The notes under the pieces were generated by a model. It saw nothing but the letters and a program-made list of their open reading frames with translations. It ran no database searches and was not told where the DNA came from. Source: Marilutibacter spongiae (GTDB taxonomy: Bacteria > Pseudomonadota > Gammaproteobacteria > Xanthomonadales > Xanthomonadaceae). From it: a DNA stretch of 64,000 nucleotides. Shown piece after piece: positions 55,115 through 64,000 of this stretch; position 1 is the stretch's first letter, and each line of letters starts with the position of its first letter. The stretch lies in the NCBI RefSeq assembly GCF_014145325.1, contig NZ_JACHTF010000015.1, positions 39,651-103,650 of the forward strand, written 5' to 3'. The position numbers and the translations under genes are program-made.

Positions 55115-56455
<1,341 letters not shown>

Positions 56456-56577
56456 GGACAACCAGGGCTCGATGGGGAATGGGGACGCGCGGGTCCCGGC
56501 GGACAGCTTAGCGCGCCCGCGGGACGGGACGGGATGGGGGCGGCGCGGAAGGAGGAGGCCTTCCGCGCCGCGCGCAG

Positions 56578-57795
56578 CTAGACGCTGCGGGTGGCGACCG
56601 CCGGCGGTACCGCCGCTGCGCGACGGGCCGGGCCGAACACGGCCACCTGGCCCAGCAGCCACAGCGCGACCGCGCCCACCGGGAGGTACAGCGCGGGCAG
56701 CCGCGCCATCTCGTAGTGGCTCATCAGCCACTGGTTGATGCCGTAGGCGCCGATCATGCCGATCACGATGCCGAGGGTGGCCAGCAGCAGGTTCTCGGTC
56801 TGGAAGTAGCGCAGCACCTGCCCACGCGTCGCGCCCAGCGCCCGTCGCACGCCGATCTGCTTGGTCCGCTGCTGGACCCAGAAGCTCGCCAGGCCGACGA
56901 TGCCCAGCGCCGTGACGACCAGCAGCGCGATGCACACCGACACCAGCAGCCAGACCATCGAACGGTCGGCCTGGTAGTGGTCGGCGACCATCTCGTCGAA
57001 GGTCTTGTTGAAGGTCAGCACGCGGCGCGGATTGAGGCGTTCCATTTCCGCGATCGCCGCCTTCATCACTTCGTCGCGTTGCGCGGGCGAGGTACGGATC
57101 ACCGTCTGCGCGAAGGGGAAGCGCACCGGGAAGATCATCGACCGGTAGGCCGCCGCGGCACCGCCCTCGTCGTTCGGCCGGATCAGCGTGTCCACCACCC
57201 CGACCACCCGCATCGGCGAGTCGCCCCAGGAGTAGAAGGACTTGCCGACCGCGTCCTGGCCCGGGAACAGCTTGGCGGCCAGGTCCTTGCTGATCACCAC
57301 GGCCGGGATCTCGACCTCCGAGCCGGGCTCCTGCAGCTTGAGGAAGTCGACATACTCGTCGGCATTGAAGTAGCGACCCTCGACGAGCTTGACGCCCATC
57401 GTGTCGAGGAAGCCCTCCTCGGCCAGGTAGACCGTGGCTTCCGTGGTCGGGTCGCGCTGGTCCTGCGCCAGGTTGATGCTGCTGTTCCACGAGCCGTTGC
57501 CGAAGGGCACCTGGTTCACGCGCGTGGCGCCCTTGACGCCGGGCAGTTGCCGCAGCGCGGCGAGGTCCTCGCGGGCCTGTGCCTGCGCGTTGTCGTCCTT
57601 GCCGATGCCGGCGTAGCGCAGCACCACCAGTTCGCTCTCGGCCAGCCCGCTGGGGCGCTCCATGCGCTCGACGCGCTGGGTGATCAGGAACACCGCGTTG
57701 CAGATGATCGCGCACGACAGTGCGATCTCGAGCACGATCAGGGCGGCCGCGGTCTTGTGGCGACGCAGGGTGGATAGGATCGGCATGATGTCCAT
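56578..57795 (-). CDS. MacB-like ABC permease 2
   Basis: 405 residues from the ATG at 57795 (GAGG six bases before). One N-terminal membrane helix (TAAALIVLEIALSCAIICNAVFLI), a large periplasmic MacB_PCD domain (about 45-290) and three C-terminal helices with KQIGVRRALGATRGQVLRYFQTENLLLATLGIVIG. Second permease of the exporter; only 8 bp after the other permease. One divergent point: the extracytoplasmic domain is slightly shorter than in permease 1. Confidence 0.87.
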   Translation of the reverse strand: MDIMPILSTLRRHKTAAALIVLEIALSCAIICNAVFLITQRVERMERPSGLAESELVVLRYAGIGKDDNAQAQAREDLAALRQLPGVKGATRVNQVPFGNGSWNSSINLAQDQRDPTTEATVYLAEEGFLDTMGVKLVEGRYFNADEYVDFLKLQEPGSEVEIPAVVISKDLAAKLFPGQDAVGKSFYSWGDSPMRVVGVVDTLIRPNDEGGAAAAYRSMIFPVRFPFAQTVIRTSPAQRDEVMKAAIAEMERLNPRRVLTFNKTFDEMVADHYQADRSMVWLLVSVCIALLVVTALGIVGLASFWVQQRTKQIGVRRALGATRGQVLRYFQTENLLLATLGIVIGMIGAYGINQWLMSHYEMARLPALYLPVGAVALWLLGQVAVFGPARRAAAVPPAVATRSV

Positions 57796-57803
57796 GGCAG
57801 GCC

Positions 57804-59129
57804 TCACTGGCTCTTGAGCTGGATGGCGGGGGCGACCTGGCAGGCACGCCAGGCGGGGAGCAGGCCGGCGACGACGCTGGACGCGACGGCCAGCACGAAG
57901 GTCGCCAGCAGCATCGACAGGTCGAGCTGGGCCAGCGGCGCATAGTCGACCGGCTGGTGGCGCACGGCCCACAGGCCCAGCAGGGCCAGGCCCAGGCCGA
58001 GCACGCCGCCCGCCAGCCCGACCATGCCGGCTTCGACCAGGCACTGGGCGAAGATCGCCCCGCGCGACGCGCCGAGCGCACGCCGCACGCCGATCTCGCT
58101 GGAGCGGCGCAGGAACTTGGCCAGCAGCAGGCCGACCGTGTTGAGCAGGCAGACCATCAGGAAGCCGAAGGCCAGCCACACCTGCAGCCGCACGTCGCCG
58201 GGCACCACCTGGTTGTAGTCCAGCCACTCCATCACGTTGCGCAGGCGCACGTCCGTCGGGCGCTCGAAGCGTCCCGCCTCGCGCTGCTGGTCGGAGTAGT
58301 TCGACAGGTACTGCAGGTAGTCGGCGGCCTTGGAAGGATCCATCTCCACCCAGTACTGCAGCCACGCGCAGGAGGCGTTGACGCCCCGGTTGCCCTCGGG
58401 ATCGGGCTCGCCGTCCTCGAGGGCGGCCGGTGGCGCCCAGCAGTTCATGTTGCCGCTCGACTCCAGCTTCAGGTCCATCGCCGTCCAGAACGGGACGTAG
58501 AGCTCCTCCTGGTCCGCGAAGCGGCCCTGGGTGATGTCGTAGAACATCGGCTGCACCGACCAGGGCTCGAGCACGCCGGTGACGGTGAACTCATGCTGGT
58601 CCACCCGCACGGTGCGACCCACGCTGTCGGCGCCGCCGAAGAGCTTCTCGTTGAGCTCGTCGGTGAGCACGATGACGCGCGCGCGGCCCTCGTCCTCGGT
58701 GCGGGTCCAGCCGTTGCCGTACTTGAAGGGCGCCTCGAACATGCCGAAGAAGTCGGCGGTGGTCATGCGCCCGCTCTGCTGCATCGGCCCCAGGTTGGGG
58801 TCGGCGGGCTCGACCACCACGTTCATGCCGCTCATCATGGCCTGGCGCTCGCCGCGCGCATCGCGCAGCAGGTGCTCGGCATCGAAGCGCGTCATCTGGC
58901 CTTGCGGCTCGTCGCCGGGCTGGTAGCCGGAGATCGACTCGGAGGCCATCTGCACGTAGAAGAGGTGGTCGCTCTTCTGCGGGATGGGATCGCCCGACAG
59001 CACGTGGAACACCGTCAGCGTGGTCATGCTCGCGCCGATGCCCAGCGCGATGGCGACCACCATCAGGGCGGTCAGCACGGAATTGCGCCGGAAGCTGCGC
59101 AAGGCGAGGTCGAGGTAGTAGGCGAACAT
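57804..59129 (-). CDS. MacB-like ABC permease 1
   Basis: 441 residues. Helix 1 (SVLTALMVVAIALGIGASMTTLTVFHVL), periplasmic domain (about 45-310), then three helices with SSEIGVRRALGASRGAIFAQCLVEAGMVGLAGGVLG. Pairs with permease 2 in a heterodimer energised by the ATPase 10 bp upstream. Substrate unknown. Confidence 0.88.
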   Translation of the reverse strand: MFAYYLDLALRSFRRNSVLTALMVVAIALGIGASMTTLTVFHVLSGDPIPQKSDHLFYVQMASESISGYQPGDEPQGQMTRFDAEHLLRDARGERQAMMSGMNVVVEPADPNLGPMQQSGRMTTADFFGMFEAPFKYGNGWTRTEDEGRARVIVLTDELNEKLFGGADSVGRTVRVDQHEFTVTGVLEPWSVQPMFYDITQGRFADQEELYVPFWTAMDLKLESSGNMNCWAPPAALEDGEPDPEGNRGVNASCAWLQYWVEMDPSKAADYLQYLSNYSDQQREAGRFERPTDVRLRNVMEWLDYNQVVPGDVRLQVWLAFGFLMVCLLNTVGLLLAKFLRRSSEIGVRRALGASRGAIFAQCLVEAGMVGLAGGVLGLGLALLGLWAVRHQPVDYAPLAQLDLSMLLATFVLAVASSVVAGLLPAWRACQVAPAIQLKSQ

Positions 59130-59139
59130 GGTCGTCCCC

Positions 59140-59871
59140 TCAGGCGTTGGGCGAGGTGGCTTCGTCGCGGCTGCTGCGGGCGACCCGGGCCAGGCTGGGT
59201 TCGACCGACACGTCGGTCGCCATGCCGTCGACGATGTGCACGTTGCGCTGCGCGCGCGCGGCCAGCTCCGGGTCGTGGGTCACCATCACGATGGTCGTGC
59301 CGGCGGCGTTGATCTCCTCCAGCAGTTCCATCACGCCGCGGGCCATCTGCGAATCCAGGTTGCCGGTCGGTTCGTCGGCCAGCAGCAGGCGCGGGGAGCC
59401 GGCGAGCGCGCGCGCGATCGCGGCGCGCTGCTGCTGGCCGCCCGACAGCTCGGCCGGGTAGTGCTTCATGCGCGAGCCCAGGCCGACCTGGCCCAGCGCC
59501 TTCTCGATGCGCTCCCGGCGCTCGGAGGCGGGCATGCCGCGATAGCGCAGCGGCACGTCGGCGTTGTCGAACAGGTTCAGGTCGGGGATCAGGTTGAAGC
59601 TCTGGAAGATGAAGCCGATCTTGCGGTTGCGCAGGCGGCTGCGGGCGTCGTCGGACATCCCGCTGACATCCTCGCCGTCGAGCCGGTAGACGCCGCCGGT
59701 ATAGGTCTCCAGAAGCCCGGCGATGTTGAGGAAGGTCGTCTTGCCCGAGCCGGAGGGACCGGTCACCGCGACGAACTCGCCTTCCCGCACGTGCAGGTCG
59801 AGCGAGCGCAGGGCGTGGGTTTCGACGAGTTCGGTGCGATAGACCTTGGTGACGGCTTGCATGTGCAACAT
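59140..59871 (-). CDS. MacB/LolD-like ABC ATPase
   Basis: 243 residues. Walker A GPSGSGKTT, Q-loop FQSFNLI, signature LSGGQQQRAAIARAL, Walker [14 protein letters not shown]-loop VTHDPE. Energises the two permeases that follow it. C-terminal 25 residues are a charged tail. Confidence 0.92.
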   Translation of the reverse strand: MLHMQAVTKVYRTELVETHALRSLDLHVREGEFVAVTGPSGSGKTTFLNIAGLLETYTGGVYRLDGEDVSGMSDDARSRLRNRKIGFIFQSFNLIPDLNLFDNADVPLRYRGMPASERRERIEKALGQVGLGSRMKHYPAELSGGQQQRAAIARALAGSPRLLLADEPTGNLDSQMARGVMELLEEINAAGTTIVMVTHDPELAARAQRNVHIVDGMATDVSVEPSLARVARSSRDEATSPNA

Positions 59872-59964
59872 GGCGGGCTCCAGTGCGTTGGGCGGTGGCG
59901 TGACGGGAAGGGCTCGGGGGAGGGGATGCCCGCGGCGAAGGGAGCGTCGCCGGCGGACGGAGGG

Positions 59965-60213
59965 TCAGCGGACCCGGAACAGCCGGGGCGCCGGTTCCGG
60001 CGGCAGGTAACTGGTCGCGAGCCTGCGGCGGCGCGGGGCCGCGCCGTTGGCGGGGGCGCGCATCAGTTCGTGCAGGTGCTCGATGCCGGCGAAGGGCTGC
60101 AGGCGGGCCGGCACCGCGGATGCCAGCTGGTCGGCGTCCCAGTGCAGGTGGAAGGGGAAGGCCGGGTTCGCGTCGAACGGCCCATCGCGGCGCGGGTCGG
60201 GTCGGGTGTTCAT
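59965..60213 (-). CDS. Small hypothetical protein in the efflux cluster
   Basis: 82 residues from MNTRPDPRRDGPFDANP; soluble, Pro/Arg-rich, no signal peptide, no motif I know. It sits between the adaptor (stop at 60218) and the ATPase, on the same strand, so it is probably cotranscribed. Its start is only 4 bp after the adaptor stop. Could be a small regulator of the pump or not a real gene. Confidence 0.4.
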   Translation of the reverse strand: MNTRPDPRRDGPFDANPAFPFHLHWDADQLASAVPARLQPFAGIEHLHELMRAPANGAAPRRRRLATSYLPPEPAPRLFRVR

Positions 60214-60217
60214 GGCG

Positions 60218-61495
60218 TTACTCTCCTGAGATGCGGATGCGTTCGGCATCGCCGAACTGGTCGGCGCCGGAGACCACGACGCGGTCGCCGGGTTGAAGGC
60301 CCTCGAGGATCTCGACGGCGTTGAGGCTGCTCACGCCCGTGCGGACCGGGCGGCGGACGGCGGTGCTGCCCTCCATGACGTAGGCGGTATGGCCGCCGCC
60401 CTGGTCGACGAAGGGGCCGCGCGCGACCTGCAGCACGTCCTGGCGCGTGTCCAGGGTGATGCGTGCGGTCAGGCGCTGGTTCTGGCGCAGGCCGGGCGGC
60501 TGCTTGTCGCTGAAGCGCAGGCGGGCGGTGACCTCGCCATTGACGACTTCCGGCGACACCGCCGACACCTCGCCGGGGAAGGGCTGGCCGCTGCCGCTGG
60601 CCAACTGCGCCGGCATGCCGATGGCGAGGTCGCGGGCGAAGCTCTCCGGCACGCGGATCTCGACCTCGAAGCGGGTCAGGTCGACCACGGTCAGGATCGG
60701 CGCGTCGTCGGCGACGTTGGAGCGCTGGGCCACCTGGACCTGGCCGACCTGGCCATCGAAGGGCGCACGCAGGGTGAGTGCGTCGACCTGGCGCTGCACT
60801 TCGGTGACCACCGCGCGCTGGCGGTCGGCCAGCAGGCGCTTGTTGCGCGTGTCCAGGCCAGCGCCCTGGCCCTGCAGCGCGTACTCGCGCCGGGCCTGGG
60901 CCAGCCCCAGTTCGGCCTTCTTCAGCTGGTCCTGGGCCCGGGCCACGTCCACCTGGGCCACCGCACCGCCGGCGAAGGCGCGCTCGTTGCGCTCCAGGTC
61001 GCGCCGGGCGGCGGTCTGGTCGATCCCGGCCTGCTCGAGCGCCTTGCGCGCCTGCGACCGCGAGATCTGCGCATCCAGGCCCGCGCGGCTCGCCTCGGCC
61101 TCGAAGCTGGCCAGCGAGGCCTGCTCCTGCGCCAGCAGGCTGCGCAGCTCCGGGCTGTCGATCTCGGCCAGCGGCTGGCCCTGCTTGACCACGTCGCCGG
61201 CGACCACCTTGAGGGTGACCGTGCCGGCGGCGACCGCGTACAGGGTCGGGCTGTTGGCGGCGATCACGCGGCCGTCGGCGCGGATGTCGCGGACCAGGTC
61301 GCCGCGGGTCACCTCGGCGATGCGCAGCCGCGAGGCGTCGACCGAGCGACCGCCGCCGACCCAGCCGGCCACCAGCCAGCCGGCCAGCAGCACCAGTGCC
61401 GCGCCGACGCCGATGGCGATCAGCCTGGGGCGACGCTGCCTGGCGGGGGAGGAGGAGACCTGGCGGTCCTGGCCGGAGGTGTCGCGGATGCTCAT
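60218..61495 (-). CDS. RND/HlyD-type periplasmic adaptor of the exporter
   Basis: 425 residues. One membrane anchor (LIAIGVGAALVLLAGWLVAGW, about 25-45), biotinyl-lipoyl halves (GRVIAANSPTLYAVAAGTVTLKVVAGDVVKQGQPLAEIDSPEL and VDALTLRAPFDGQVGQVQVAQRSNV) around a coiled coil (about 125-245), then the beta-barrel part and a membrane-proximal end (GLQPGDRVVVSGADQF). Bridges the MacB-like permeases to an outer-membrane TolC-like channel encoded elsewhere. First gene of the operon, just after a sigma-54 promoter. Confidence 0.9.
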   Translation of the reverse strand: MSIRDTSGQDRQVSSSPARQRRPRLIAIGVGAALVLLAGWLVAGWVGGGRSVDASRLRIAEVTRGDLVRDIRADGRVIAANSPTLYAVAAGTVTLKVVAGDVVKQGQPLAEIDSPELRSLLAQEQASLASFEAEASRAGLDAQISRSQARKALEQAGIDQTAARRDLERNERAFAGGAVAQVDVARAQDQLKKAELGLAQARREYALQGQGAGLDTRNKRLLADRQRAVVTEVQRQVDALTLRAPFDGQVGQVQVAQRSNVADDAPILTVVDLTRFEVEIRVPESFARDLAIGMPAQLASGSGQPFPGEVSAVSPEVVNGEVTARLRFSDKQPPGLRQNQRLTARITLDTRQDVLQVARGPFVDQGGGHTAYVMEGSTAVRRPVRTGVSSLNAVEILEGLQPGDRVVVSGADQFGDAERIRISGE

Positions 61496-61544
61496 GCGGT
61501 TGCGGTTCCGTGGGGAGGCGCCTGTTGCGCGTTACCCCTTGCCA

Positions 61545-61561
61545 CGCATGAACCGTGCCAA
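61545..61561 (-). promoter_or_regulatory. Sigma-54 promoter of the efflux operon
   Basis: Minus strand TGGCACGGTTCATGCGT: perfect -24 element TGGCAC, GG and GC separated by exactly 10 nt. Transcription should begin near 61535, about 40 nt before the adaptor ATG. The same strand encodes an NtrC-type activator further down. Confidence 0.75.
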
Positions 61562-61605
61562 CAATAAGTGGCTGATTTTTCCGCCTTTTCACGTACAGGA
61601 AATGT

Positions 61606-61636
61606 GTCCGGTCACTGTCCCGGGTGTCCGCCGGAC
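61606..61636. promoter_or_regulatory. Candidate enhancer sites upstream of the sigma-54 promoter
   Basis: Three TGTCC copies (61606, 61617, 61625) and the perfect dyad GTCCG-C-CGGAC (61626-61636), 45-75 bp beyond the -24 box, in the position expected for a sigma-54 activator, though rather close. Confidence 0.35.
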
Positions 61637-61693
61637 GGTACAGGCCGGTGTCTGGCGCGCTAGACTTGCCCCTCGTCGATGGAGTGAATCTGA

Positions 61694-63526
<1,833 letters not shown>

Positions 63527-63551
63527 TTTCCAACGGGGGTGATCTGAACTA

Positions 63552-63640
63552 TGTCGAGAAATAACAATGTTCCATCTCAGGAAATAAAGATGTATCCCAA
63601 GGAACAAAGTTCTATCTTGGGAAATAAAGTCTCATCCTGA
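63552..63640. mobile_element. Tn7-like transposon right end at attTn7
   Basis: Begins TGTCGAG 25 bp after the glmS stop, the classical Tn7 insertion point, and has four overlapping repeats with cores GAAATA (63558), GAAATA (63581), GAACAA (63602) and GAAATA (63621), each followed by a T-rich ..ATC.. part, spaced 23, 21 and 19 bp. This is the layout of the four overlapping TnsB sites at the Tn7 right end. The base composition is far more AT-rich than its surroundings. Transposition genes and the left end would lie beyond the window. Confidence 0.75.
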
Positions 63641-63878
63641 AGTGCGCGCCTTGTCTGCTGGGCCACAGCTACTTGATGGCCCAGCTTGTCCCCCTCCAGT
63701 GCGCCGCTCTTCTTCTCCGTGCAGCCGTGACTTAACTGAAGTCGCGGCAGGCCTTCCGGCCCAGTCGCACACCACCTCTAAGCAGACTCCTCGGCGTCTG
63801 GCCATTTGAGCTGAGTAGTGGCGAAGAGGACCGAGCTGACAGTTGTCAGCTCCAACGGACGTCTTGCTGGGCAGGGTT
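63641..63878. other. Non-coding cargo segment inside the Tn7-like element
   Basis: No credible gene. It contains two dyads: GCTGGGCC ... GGCCCAGC (63657-63685) and GAGCTGACA-GT-TGTCAGCTC (63833-63852). Lower G+C and different word use from the chromosomal backbone suggest foreign origin; the second dyad may belong to the flank or end of the IS3 element to its right. Confidence 0.5.
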
Positions 63879-64000
63879 CTACCCCGAAATCACGGACGGT
63901 TGTAAAAGGGCTGAGAACTTCTGGTCTTGCCTGGCGACCCTCCGCCGCATCCTCGGATTGTGGAACCGCTCGATGTATTCGAACACATCCGCCCTTGCAG
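63879..64000 (-). mobile_element. IS3-family transposase, C-terminal end (runs off the window)
   Basis: The minus-strand frame ending in TAG at 63879-63881 reads ADVFEYIERFHNPRMRRRVA then a Lys/Ser-rich tail. DVFEYIERFHNPRMRR matches the C-terminal part of IS3-type DDE (rve) transposases. Only 39 residues are inside the window, so completeness and the IS ends cannot be judged. Confidence 0.7.

Overview
The window is a high-G+C chromosomal segment from a gammaproteobacterium of the Lysobacteraceae/Xanthomonadaceae, most likely a Lysobacter- or Luteimonas-like organism. The basis for this is the set of family-typical small proteins (DUF3247, DUF3297, DUF1415, DUF4031, DUF6122), the Xanthomonad-style intergenic repeats, the atpIBEFHAGDC-glmU-glmS backbone with an interposed two-component/efflux cluster, and an lpd gene carrying its own lipoyl domain. 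Assignment below family level is inference. No database search was possible, so product names rest on motifs and recalled family sequences.

Layout. 1-16 kb holds mixed single genes: a truncated polysaccharide deacetylase, a Gfo/Idh/MocA oxidoreductase, a bphO-bphP heme oxygenase/bacteriophytochrome pair in which the phytochrome has no kinase module, an SDR, a lipoprotein, YciI and AhpD-like proteins, a YadGH-type ABC exporter, two MFS carriers, a cold-shock protein and a FrnE-like DsbA protein. 15.9-17.0 kb is a gene-free cluster of intergenic repeats.

17-25 kb is the accessory and most interesting part. First comes a minus-strand RNA-repair unit in transcription order: structured leader, two tRNA-like RNAs, an SPFH/Band-7 (slipin) protein, then RtcB ligase. 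Both tRNA-like RNAs keep D and T arms but have abnormal anticodon arms. This matches the RtcB/SPFH/tRNA-like RNA association described from comparative genomics. Next to it, on the plus strand, is an R-body locus: an ECF-like sigma factor, three RebB proteins, one larger protein with a RebB-like segment, one helical accessory protein, and a Crp/Fnr regulator. A bipartite promoter-like motif (GTTCACA, 15 nt, CGTTTYTC) precedes two of the reb units and is a candidate target of the locus sigma factor.

25-35 kb carries tesA, divergent from ybbA-ybbP, then an overlapping rsmC-rsuA-HAD string, DUF1415, YajQ, a YahK-type aldehyde reductase with a DMT transporter, and OmpW. 35.9-41 kb encodes pyruvate dehydrogenase E2 and E3 with an MscS channel and a secreted protein between them. 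41.5-48.8 kb is the complete F1Fo ATP synthase operon with hairpins or GTGATT-repeat elements in three spacers. 48.9-52.3 kb is a GT2-GtrA-polytopic membrane protein operon for envelope glycosylation. glmU follows. On the minus strand there is an NtrY-like kinase, a sigma-54 activator and a MacB-like tripartite efflux cluster, headed by a good sigma-54 promoter at 61545-61561, so the regulator pair plausibly controls the pump. glmS ends at 63526. Exactly 25 bp later begins a sequence with the architecture of a Tn7-like transposon right end (TGT terminus, four overlapping repeats), followed at the window edge by the 3' end of an IS3-family transposase. The element continues outside the window.
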